A stretch of DNA of 64,000 nucleotides, from NCBI GenBank assembly GCA_032209605.1, contig JASFXZ010000001.1, positions 62,001-126,000 of the forward strand, read 5' to 3'. Shown in pieces: positions 10,996-19,621 of this stretch (the first letter of the stretch is position 1; each line of letters begins with the position of its first letter). The notes beneath the pieces were generated by a model. That model was not told the origin of the DNA. It searched no databases and worked only from the letters and a program-made list of their open reading frames with translations. Both the position numbers and the translations under genes were made by a program. The stretch comes from Mactromeris polynyma. Taxonomy: Eukaryota; Mollusca; Bivalvia; Venerida; Mactridae.

Positions 10996-11605
10996 TTTTG
11001 TTTGATATTCAGTTCACGCAAAGCGACACAATTAAGGTATGTAATACCATAGAATCTAGGCTATGCTTGTACGCATTAGAATTTATGTACTTTATACATG
11101 CTTTAAAATTGAGAAACTTGTTATATGCCTTAGAATTTAGGACCTCATAATATTTATTCATTATCTTTTAGGATATCGACCAAGTTTCCACTGCAAAACT
11201 ATTTCGTTAAGTTTTGTTTCTTTTATAAAGTATTGAAAGCACTTGAATTGCATGTATCACATAAGCGACTTGGAAGCGATAAGTGGCATCGAGGAAATGA
11301 CTGTTATTTGTTTTTGTCTTGATAATGAAATACAATGTATGTAGGTTTCCATTAGATCTTTACCATGCACATATTGACGCGATCCGTTGGTCGCCGAGTC
11401 AGTCGGCTATATTCTGGGTGCAGACAATAGTGCAATATGTTTCCATAAAAGAGTCTTAGCAAGCACAGTGTGAACGTGAAATGTCAGATCTACTTTTAAG
11501 TTATTGGTACACTTGTGGTACACACGCTTGTCCTCTGACCTGAACGTACACATGTACTTGGCCATTGCTGGAAATGATTATGGTATTATTCATCAATCAG
11601 TTATA
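10996..11605. other. No gene seen
   Basis: AT-rich sequence between a SINE and a MITE. The missing 5' exons of the SLC22-like gene were looked for here and not found. Confidence 0.4.
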
Positions 11606-11839
11606 TATGGTGGCATATTTCTGCCACCAGTTATCTACTTAATTAACTAGATAATTATGTGGTTAACTAGATAAATATCGTGATAAATTTTCATACCAGA
11701 TAAATACATTAACACGAAAAAATTTCTGATTGTGCCCACAGTTAGTTAATTGAGTAGTTATCTAGTTTCTTTAACGTGATAACCACATCGTTTTCTAGTT
11801 AATTAAGTACTTTACTGGTGGCAGAAATATGCCACCATA
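11606..11839. mobile_element. MITE with TATGGTGGCATATTTCTGCC ends
   Basis: TATGGTGGCATATTTCTGCC at 11606-11625 is inverted at 11820-11839 (GGCAGAAATATGCCACCATA), and the pairing continues inward through TTAATTAACTAG against CTAGTTAATTAA. The ends are themselves short palindromes (GGTGGCATATTTCTGCCACC). It has no coding frame. The right end lies 26 bp from the splice acceptor of the following exon. Confidence 0.8.
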
Positions 11840-11865
11840 GTTATATCCTCTAGTTACGTTTTCAG

Positions 11866-11996
11866 ATAACTTTGGTAGAAAACCGGTAATGGTAATAAGT
11901 TATATATTGATGTTCGGAACTGTTTTGGCAACATCGTTCAGTGGTAACTACACGGTGTTTGTTGTTCTAAGGATTTTGACGGGTTTGGTGGCCCAG
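11866..11996 (+). CDS. SLC22-like exon, helices 3-4
   Basis: Acceptor TTTTCAG/ATAACT and donor GCCCAG/GTTTGT. It encodes NFGRKPVMVISYILMFGTVL and GNYTVFVVLRILTGLVAQ. The first two bases complete a GAT codon begun in an upstream exon that was not found. It ends in phase 0. Confidence 0.7.
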
Positions 11997-14372
11997 GTTT
12001 GTAGCTTGTTAGTTATTAGAGAACTATATTCTAAGCACCTCTGCATTCTTAAGGAAGCATGCAACAAGTACATTTATACATGTATACATACAATTGAGTC
12101 ATAAAACTATACCCTCTAGAACGTTTCTATCGGTGCATGATAACGGGACAAGCATAAACACACCGTGTCGGCGTAAATTGAACAGTTGTAACTTAAATGA
12201 GCGCGGCCACGACAAAAACTATTAGTGAAGTTGATTATGACGTCGAGTATTTACCATTCAAAGTTTTTACATCACAAACTTAAGCAATTTGTTCGAATGT
12301 GTTTTGGAGGCTTAATTGTGATATATTGAATTAAACGATCAAGAAAATATTGCATATTTTTTTCCATTTTCATGTTGATGCGACGTCATTATTTTGTAGC
12401 TTACTTATGCATCTTGTTCTAAATCTTGGAATTGCTACAAAAAGACAATTAGACCTCCAATTTTAATACAATTGGTATTATATGAAAGCTGAAACATATA
12501 TTTGCTAGAAAATGTAAAAACCCTGAAAATGGACTTTTTGGTCACTAGTACAGGTTTTGTTGTGGCGCAGCAAAATTGCTAGATTATCGCTCGTTTTTCT
12601 TAGAAAGGCGCAGAGCAAAGAAGAATGTTCCCGCAAAATAACATCGATGTTTTTGCCGCGAGGTTTGCGACGCCCTATTCATATTTTTTTGAAATAATAA
12701 AATATTAAGGCAACAAGAATGCATCTGGCAGAGATGGTAATTGAGCAATTTGTTTATGGATCAATTTATTTGACACTGAATATATGTTTTTTTGTCTAAT
12801 GGGGTGCATTGTCAGGGACTACTTTATCCGTGGAAACATTTCCGACAGAAATACGCCACGTGGTCGAGGTTATGGCTCTATTTATGTGGACAACAGCACT
12901 GTGTGTCATGTCCCCGTTAGCGTATGCTCTACGAAATGTGTCCTGGCGATATCTACAAATTACCTATTCAATGTTGAGTGCGTGGTCATTGTTTCAATGG
13001 TGGTATGTTGTTTTTATTTGTTTACGTGTCTTTATGTACATTTATGTACTTATCAGGACGCATGTTCACAAAGGATCAACTAATTTCTTGAAACAATTGA
13101 CACTTGCGTCAGTACTTCTGATAAGCATACACAACAAAAGCATAATTTTAAAGTCTTCAAATTAACATAATTGATTGTGGAAACATACAAATCTTTACGG
13201 TGTTGTTGAGAAATTCATGTACTAGTAGTATTATTCAAGTTTATGACTGAAACTGATCTAGATCAAATCAGGATTAATTTTCAAGAATCGGTCTTAACTT
13301 CTAAATTTCCATATTTTTCTTAATTATTATAAAATCGGAATTTACTATCTCAAAAGTTTTGCAAGATGTTCATATATGCCACTATATATATAAAGAATTA
13401 GCTTTGCTTAACAATTTTTACAAAATTTGAAAGAAATTACATTAGATCTTGATCCTGATATTGAAAATTAATTGTTTGTGAACACGAGACTTTAAAATTG
13501 CAAAAGTTAAATTTACAACAAAGTCATGTTTGAGGAGCACGAAAAAACGATCAATGGCGCTTCCGGGATCATTTCAATTACAATATATTTACACGGATAC
13601 ATTTTTGCCTAAATATTTCTTGTAACTCACTCTACACTTTCGCCTTGTTTTATCAAAATATATTGTGTAATTATAACGTAGGAACAAAATGAACATTTAC
13701 AAGTCTGAGATTCCGTCTTAACATGTTTGTAAATACGGGCCCAGATGACTCAATCGCACAGCATTTATGTGTGTATGACCTATCACAAAATATCCATCAA
13801 AGAGCAACACCGGCTTGATGGGATGTACAATTGTTATTATTGTGAGGTTGTGGCTCAAGAGAGGTCCGCTGTGGAGAGGTTTGTATGAGGACAGATTATA
13901 ATTGTAATTACTATTCTGACTGATTTTGCCTTCTTGCATCTAAGTCTGAACTCAACATATGAAGCTAGTTTCAAGTAATACAATTACAATATGTCTATGA
14001 AATTATTTGAACTTGTTCCAGGATGCTAGATGAATCATTGAGGTGGGTGATTGCCAATGGACAGATTGACAAAGCCAGAGAAATTCTTAAAAATACTTGT
14101 AAATGGAATAAAAAGAATTATACCGAAATTCTATCGAAAGCAGCATTAGCCGAAGCCGAACAGGAGTTTGATACAGGTTCGGTGACGTTCGAAGTGATAG
14201 ACACAGTAGACGCGGTGCAAGAAAACGGTATTAAAGAAACTGGTGAAGCTGATGAGCTAGTTGATAAGGCTGGGAAGAAGTCGGACATTGCTGACGCTCC
14301 ACAATATTCACCCCTTGATATTGTACGACATAAAAACATCCTCAATGTGTCTCTTATTGTTTGGTATACTTG
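11866..14372 (+). CDS. SLC22-like organic-ion transporter, central part only
   Basis: Plus-strand exons 11866-11996, 12718-12736 (putative), 12816-13002 and 14022-14372 form one continuous frame of a major-facilitator transporter. Landmarks in order: DNFGRKPVMVISYILMFGTV (the GRKP loop after helix 2, then helix 3), FVVLRILTGLVAQ (helix 4), VETFPTEIRHVVEVMALFMW (E-x-x-P-x-x-x-R, then helix 5), helix 6, then WWMLDESLRWVIANGQIDKA (the PESPRWL-like motif) and a long acidic cytoplasmic loop, ending SPLDIVRHKNILNVSLIVWY at helix 7. SLC22 proteins carry organic cations, anions or carnitine across the plasma membrane; the substrate cannot be told here. The N-terminal exons and helices 8-12 were not found in the window, and the palindrome begins 350 bp downstream, so this may be a fragment. 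Confidence 0.65.
12718..12736 (+). CDS. Putative 19-nt micro-exon of the SLC22-like gene
   Basis: The flanking exons do not join in phase: the first ends in phase 0 and the next begins with two bases of a codon. AATGCATCTGGCAGAGATG, between acceptor GCAACAAG and donor GTAATT, supplies six codons plus one base, restoring the frame (NASGRD, then Gly). It also brings the Arg-to-Glu spacing from 15 to 21 residues, close to the roughly 20 usual in SLC22 proteins. The pyrimidine tract is weak. The following intron would be 79 bp. Confidence 0.4.
12816..13002 (+). CDS. SLC22-like exon, helices 5-6
   Basis: Acceptor GCATTGTCAG and donor CAATGGTG with GTATGT after it. It encodes TTLSVETFPTEIRHVVEVMA, a helix, then SPLAYALRNVSWRYLQITYS and a second helix ending LFQW. 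It ends two bases into a Trp codon completed by exon 14022-14372, an exact phase match. Confidence 0.7.
13058..13493 (+). mobile_element. Non-autonomous DNA element, copy 1 (in SLC22-like intron)
   Basis: This copy matches the reverse complement of 40536-40987 along its length, for example CTGATCTAGATCAAAT, TCTCAAAAGTTTTGCA and GATTAGCTTTGC-like words in the same order. The outer ends, GTTCACAAAGGATCAACT and GTGAACACGAGAC, are related inverted repeats. It has no coding frame. Confidence 0.6.
14022..14372 (+). CDS. SLC22-like exon, DESLRW motif and large loop
   Basis: Acceptor TTGTTCCAG/GATGC and donor TACTTG/GTAAGT, 351 nt. It encodes MLDESLRWVIANGQIDKARE (the SLC22 PESPRWL-type motif with Asp in place of Pro), a 60-residue Glu/Asp-rich loop, and SPLDIVRHKNILNVSLIVWY at the start of helix 7. 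The loop is longer than usual. It ends in phase 2 with no partner exon found downstream. Confidence 0.75.
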
Positions 14373-14721
14373 GTAAGTACGTGAATTTGAGATTTGTATT
14401 GAAAAATGAAATGCTTATGCTATACAATTCAAATTAAAAATGTGTACAATAACTGGCAAGGTATGGTCTAAAATGAATGCAGAAAATGTGAGACAAAACA
14501 TAAACAGGGTCTCGTTTGCCCGATCTATAGGGTATACAATGTAACTGAAACAATGAAACATAGCAATCACTGAACTTGAATGAGACAAAATTGTAATCGT
14601 ATATATTCATCAGCCATTTCGAAGGTTGCATAAAGCTTGGGGGACATTAAGGTCATTCTTAAATAAAATGTGTGTTTGCGGTTACGCGACCCGGAATGTT
14701 ACCAGTGGGTAGGGTGGTAGG
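14373..14721. other. No gene seen; left flank of the palindrome
   Basis: AT-rich sequence between the last SLC22-like exon and the left arm of the large inverted repeat. The sequence GACCCGGAATGTTA (14689-14702) resembles AACCCGGAATTTTAAC at 35805-35820, so the dispersed repeat may begin slightly before the arm. Confidence 0.4.
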
Positions 14722-15040
14722 TTTTTCGGCGGATCCGTACTAACATGGTTATGCTATTTGCATATCAGTGTTGTGTTAACCAATCAAATCTTACGTTAAC
14801 AACCAAGGCAAGTTCTCTTCAACCGAACAACGTTTGTAACCTTGACACGGATTGGTTAACCTTACGATAATGGCTACTTTACCTTACCGAAATCCACTGA
14901 ATTTCGGTGAATTTACCGAAATCCATTTTGGATCTGGAGTGACCAGCAATCGTAACATCTCGGCATTGTTTTATGTTGCACAATAAATCTTAACCTTCAA
15001 ATTGCGCCGACCATCTTTTTACAAGAGATTTCTTGTTTAA
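14722..15040. repeat. Dispersed repeat, copy 1
   Basis: Shared with 27720-28036 (the other arm) and with 35463-35815 outside the palindrome. Landmarks are ATTTCGGTGAATTTACCGAA (an inner palindrome), GGATCTGGAGTGACCAGCAA and ACAAACGTTG-type words. One outer edge coincides with the edge of the palindrome arm. Confidence 0.75.
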
Positions 15041-15757
15041 TCTTATCATCAATTGAAATTCATCAATTAAAAAGTTTATAAAATGACAAAAGGTTGAGTT
15101 TTTCTTTAAAACCAAAACAGAAATGTATTAACATCGGACCTGTACGAATGTTGATGTCAGTGCCCTGCGGCCGCCAATCTTCGGTATGCGTCTTCGCGGA
15201 CCCGTGTGAATATTGATGTTTTAACGCGTTAACCACTTTTCTACTAGTTCGTCTGGAAACTGTCGTTTTCTTTAACGTTTCACGTACAAACTGGTCGCAT
15301 TTTCCCAGGCAATAGAGCAAAATTAGTGTCAAGTGTTATTATTCAGAAAATATATCTCCCGAAGTACAATAATTTGGAAACATTATTACATTCGTAAGAG
15401 TTTTGTGGGGTCTGTGTGGAGAGACACCGTCTTATTTATGTGGCGTTCCCTGTAGCAACTTATTCTCTCTTATTTATTTTTCTATTTCTGTTAACTTATT
15501 GAGTACACTCATTGTAAGTAACTGCGTATTTTGCGTACAGGTAGCTACGCACATGATGGTGACAAAGTAATATAGATTTATACAGAAATGTCATGGTACC
15601 AAAAAACGCGCAAATCGTTTTACAACATAACATTTTTTCGATTTGTCTTATAACTGTGGAGTTCACATGTACTTGATAAGAAAGTGTTCTTTTATAACAA
15701 AAACACGTTTTCATGGTGACAACAAGAGTAAACTGGAGTAAAAAGAAAACAACGTGT

Positions 15758-16119
15758 TACTAAGCGGGTTGTTCAAAAGTTTCAAGACTGGCGCTCTAAT
15801 ATTTTTACTTGTTGATATTTTACCAAACTTATTAAATGATTCGTAATCGGAATGTAATTGCAACATGTTGATGTGCAATAAAATTCGATATTACACATTA
15901 CGCGTTTATAATGACCCATTGAAATACCATGGCAACAAGGACCCGGCGCAGCACGTCAAAAGTCCAACCTGTGCCCTATTTTATGTCTCAGAATTTGATT
16001 GTTATTCGTATATTTGTAACCGACAGGTTCCGATGTATTTTGCATGTAAATTATTTGATGTATATTAAAAGATATAAATGTTATGACCACAGTCTTGAAA
16101 CATTTTGAACAACCCTCGT
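15758..16119. mobile_element. Mariner-type MITE, left arm
   Basis: GCGGGTTGTTCAAAAGTTTC at the left is inverted at the right as GAAACATTTTGAACAACCCTCG. GGTTGTTCAAA-type ends are seen in mariner-like elements. No transposase frame is visible. It ends 20 bp before the TATA box of the GTPase gene; the same copy is present in the right arm at about 26648-26990. Confidence 0.6.
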
Positions 16120-16139
16120 TTAAGGATGACACAATATGG

Positions 16140-16147
16140 TATAAATA
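16140..16147 (+). promoter_or_regulatory. TATA box of left GTPase gene
   Basis: TATAAATA lies 84 bp before the ATG at 16224, which puts a start site near 16170 and a 5' leader of about 55 nt. It is conserved in the other arm at 26619-26626. Confidence 0.6.
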
Positions 16148-16223
16148 GCGGTGGAGATGCTGTGTACTGCTCCAGAGCTCCTATCGATTCACTGGCAGCA
16201 GAACGTATAATAATCGAAAGAAA

Positions 16224-16234
16224 ATGGGATACAG
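16224..16234 (+). CDS. GTPase exon 1 (11 nt coding), left copy
   Basis: ATGGGATACAG/GTATTT: three codons and two bases, 54 nt after the predicted start site and with AAA before the ATG. Phase 2 at its end fits exon 2 exactly, giving Arg at the join. Confidence 0.65.
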
Positions 16235-17969
16235 GTATTTAATACAACTTACATGTTTTGTTTAAATACAAAAAAACTAAACTTGGTGATGTAATTTGAT
16301 GACTTGAATTCTCAATACTTCGATTTGGGTTTGTGGTATTTCGAGAAGAAAAAAAAACAAAAACAATGTTAAGAAATCTATTTCGTGATAAATCTTTTGT
16401 TTTGTTTTAGTTGCAATGTTTTTATGTATATTATGGAAGCGTATATTAATGTGCTATTTGATGAAGACAAGAAAAATATCCTACAGGGTAATCATGATGA
16501 TGATGATGCTATGAAGTTTTTAAAACGTTGTATTTGTATTTATGTTATTTAGCAAATCTAGGTCAAGTTAATTTTTAATTTTGTCTTTTTAATTTATTTA
16601 AAATACGTGTTCGTTGCTGTTAATGCCATATATTTATTATTCTCAATGCATTTTCAATTCGATTTTAGATCTAAAAAGTCCCCGAATCCAGCCAAAAGAG
16701 TGCTATTCTTCGGGCTACCAAATGTTGGCAAATCTACACTAATGAAGACATTGTGTCATATTTATCATCACAAAAGTAAAACAATGCACTACGGGAATAG
16801 TTTAATCCCCAAATTCCGTTTAGAGTCAGTCGAAGCAGGTTTATCTGATACACCTTGCTTAAGGAGACTAAGTATTGCATCTGCCGATGCCATTGTGGTT
16901 ATGTACGCTGTTGATGACGTCGACTCATTTCACTATGTAACAGCTGTTCTCGATGAAATTATGGAAATCAGAGGTAAATACGTTTGTTGGCAAATAATAC
17001 ATTTCAGATTCGAGTATTACCATTACATCCGTTCGCAACAGTTCGGCTAGTATTGTCACTTAATTGTAAAAAATAAATTGTCATAGATGCACATGAAATA
17101 TATAATCATTTATTGTTCACCAGTGGTATTCAATGCTTTTGAGGTATTTTCTGTATAATTGTCAGTAATGAGATATTACATAAATGTTAGTAACTTGACG
17201 AAAATATAAAACAAACCATAAAAAGGAAAAATATTCTTTGTAGTCTATACTAGTACTGTCGATTCAATATTAGTTTTAATTATCATTATTGTGCACCTTA
17301 TGTCTATTGGTCAATATTTTCCGGAACATGTTTTCATTGCAACTAACGCTTTGTTATGACCGTTCTCAAGTAAATAAAAACGGACCATAGCTAGTAAAAT
17401 TCACCTTTTTCCATTTTATGAAACTTTTGCAAAATAAAGTTGCTTCCAACGTGTATTCTGAAATCGCTTGATCTCAAGAAATAATCCGGGGAAGCAGAGT
17501 TTATGCCTAGTTCAAGTAAATATACTATTGTACTACGACCCAACGTTTAGTACTCCCGAGATACAAGGAATAGAAGAGACATTTTGTAGCATATGCTACG
17601 TTCACTCAATCATGTATTCAAGTAACCATAACCGTGAGAAAGAGTAGCACAGAGAGGGAATGTATGTGTTATTTTTGTGTATTTTCAGGTTTAAACTTTC
17701 CATTGATTGTTGCGGCAAATAAGTCTGATATCGCAGTATCAGAGATAGACAGAATTATCGAAGATTGTATCATTATAATCGACTACGGATGCAAACACAT
17801 CGATACAATAGCAAATGCTGATACCGACACTGGAGTTTTTGAAATAGCAGGACTTCTTCTTGAACATTTTACAAACCTCTCAAATACAACAAAGACAATG
17901 CTTGAACAAAAGAGTTCTGAGCCATTGGCATGGTGTCCGTCGTCACTTCGACCTTCGTGTTTGACTTGA
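16224..17969 (+). CDS. Ras-like small GTPase, left copy (intact, 198 aa)
   Basis: Three exons, 16224-16234, 16669-16973 and 17689-17969, join in phase to 199 codons including the stop. The product starts MGYRSKKSPNPAKR, then a P-loop GLPNVGKST (G1), a short region without a clear switch Thr, DTPC where the family has DxxG (G3, the Gly replaced by Cys), the Ras-like stretch RRLSIASADAIVVMYAVDDV and a DSFHYV motif, then VAANKSD (G4, NKxD intact). The usual SAK (G5) is replaced by ANA. There is no C-terminal CAAX box (it ends RPSCLT) and no signal peptide, so a cytosolic or nuclear, non-prenylated protein is likely. The RRLSI and DSF features are closest in layout to RasD/Di-Ras-type proteins. 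Loss of the G3 glycine suggests altered GTP hydrolysis. A start at 16607 inside intron 1 was rejected in favour of the 11-nt first exon. Confidence 0.8.
16669..16973 (+). CDS. GTPase exon 2 (G1-G3), left copy
   Basis: Acceptor CGATTTTAG/ATCT and donor ATCAGAG/GTAAAT. It carries the P-loop GLPNVGKST, DTPC, and the AIVVMYAVDDVDSF strand. The right copy differs at only a few positions (Met to Thr in VVMYA, Met to Arg in IMEIR). Confidence 0.85.
17689..17969 (+). CDS. GTPase exon 3 (G4 and C-terminus), left copy
   Basis: Acceptor GTATTTTCAG/GTTTAA. It encodes GLNFPLIVAANKSDIAVSEI, then the C-terminal half ending SLRPSCLT and TGA. A polyadenylation signal AATAAA lies at 18080-18085, 110 nt after the stop. 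Confidence 0.85.
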
Positions 17970-19430
17970 GGATGTGTATTCAAATGCTTTAATGTTCAGT
18001 GTTTGGGCATTAACTTTACAGATTTTATAAATCCTCGCATAAATACATAAATATACATTAGTTAAACAAATTGAAATGTAATAAACAATTGCATATCATT
18101 CATGTTTGTTTTAATTCATTTTCCATTATCCATGAACTCCGTTTGGTATAACTTTGCATGCGTTTAAATATACTGGCAAAGAGAATTGAAACACACTCAG
18201 TTCTTTGCCATAGAGAACATATGTACGCACCACAACATTATTGTACATGGATATATATACACACTGTGCGACGATGCCAAAGAGAGGGAGTTATACAATA
18301 AAAGAGAAGGAAGAGCTTATTATCTTTCTTTTTCTCCAAAATCAAAGAACATTTATGACAAAATGATATAACATACATATAACAAAACATAAAGGGAAAC
18401 ATTGCACACGTATAGACAAAACCAGTATGCACCATATAGCACTAATTACAAATAATTCAAATATATACAAACACATACACCATACCATGGTACTATAACA
18501 CAAATTCACACACGCAGCACACATGTATTATAACAATAAGTATGTCATGCAATAGCATATAAAGTTTTCAGTTACTTTTTCACATCACCATCAAATCATA
18601 TTGGCAAACACAATACAATCAACATTTAAAGCTTTACACGTATGAAACAACATTGTAATTTACTGAATACAAACATGCGATAATCTGTTTTACTCAAATG
18701 TCTCGGACAAACTTATAACCCCCTCCCCACCAATTCTAGAAAGCGTCACATATTGTTACGCCCTATGTAAGTGTGCGAGTGTCGATGTGTGATTGCTGCT
18801 ATATAAACTGGTGTGAACATCTTGACTTTGAGTAACCGTTATACTAGTATGTACATATATATAACTCAAGCCACGAAAACTATAACAAAGACTATGGGAT
18901 TCGTTTCAAAGAGTTTTACTCTCCAGAAGTATTGGGATCTATATATCTATTAACTAACTTGTATTTGTGTAAATGAGATATAAACAACAAACAAACTAGT
19001 CGGCGCATCCACTAAGTTAAATATTGTTAAATACGTTTAGAGATTGTTATTACTGTGGAATTATTACTTAAGGTATCAAAAATATAAGATTACGAAAATG
19101 TATAGAAGTTGGTGTTTAATAAGTTACTTAAAATAAGATTTGAAAATGCACCTTTAAAGGAAAAAATAGACAAACGGTCTCGGAGTAAACAAAAGTGTTT
19201 GAAGTCCCCGAATGACGGGCAGTGGAGCTTATATACTCCCAGGATATCCACAGCCCACATAGTGGCACCCACAATACACAGCATGTCACTCATATTGCAC
19301 AGTTATGGCCCACAGTCCACAGTGTTGGTCGTGTCAAAAAAGAACGTCAGGTGCTTGTTATTAAAATAAACATTAATACAGGTCTTAACGTATACACTAT
19401 GCTTAAACAATATAAAGCATACATCAAATA
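17970..19430 (+). other. 3' flank of GTPase gene in left arm; no further gene
   Basis: AATAAA at 18080-18085 is the likely polyadenylation signal. The rest is AT-rich and mirrored in the right arm at about 23745-25210. Short open frames here (for example near 18186) exist in both arms but show no coding character. A CCCCCTCCCC run at 18720 corresponds to a run of 16 G in the right arm. Confidence 0.5.
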
Positions 19431-19621
19431 ACCTCATCATGCCTTTTCCTGGCATTCTTCACAGAAAACATCTTAAAAGGTACTGCGAAAATTCTAAAAC
19501 AGCGGTGCATTAGACTGTGGCGGTTGCTAAGTAACCGTCCCAGTGAAATCCAAGATGGCTGACAAATACATGTTCTGCACGATGCAAGACCTAATAAGAC
19601 TAAAATTGATGATGTAACAAT

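Larger units (their letters stand above)
14722..19621 (+). repeat. Left arm of 13.3-kb inverted duplication
   Basis: This arm is the reverse complement of 23541-28036 with scattered substitutions and small indels. Both arms hold, from the outside in: a ~330-bp dispersed repeat, a mariner-type MITE, a TATA box, a three-exon GTPase gene, a 3' flank and a piece of LTR-like sequence (19431-19621). The left arm is longer by about 400 bp, mostly from a 327-bp difference in GTPase intron 2. Confidence 0.95.

Noticed and set aside
16607..16668. GTPase start at the TTT/ATG-like codons inside intron 1 (MFVAVNAIYLLF)
   Set aside because: An 11-nt coding first exon with a TATA box fits phase exactly and is conserved in both arms; the alternative runs through a polypyrimidine tract and acceptor.
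18186..18371. Short frame present in both palindrome arms (also 24723-24908)
   Set aside because: Conservation is explained by the recent duplication of the whole arm; it lies past the GTPase polyadenylation signal and has no coding features.
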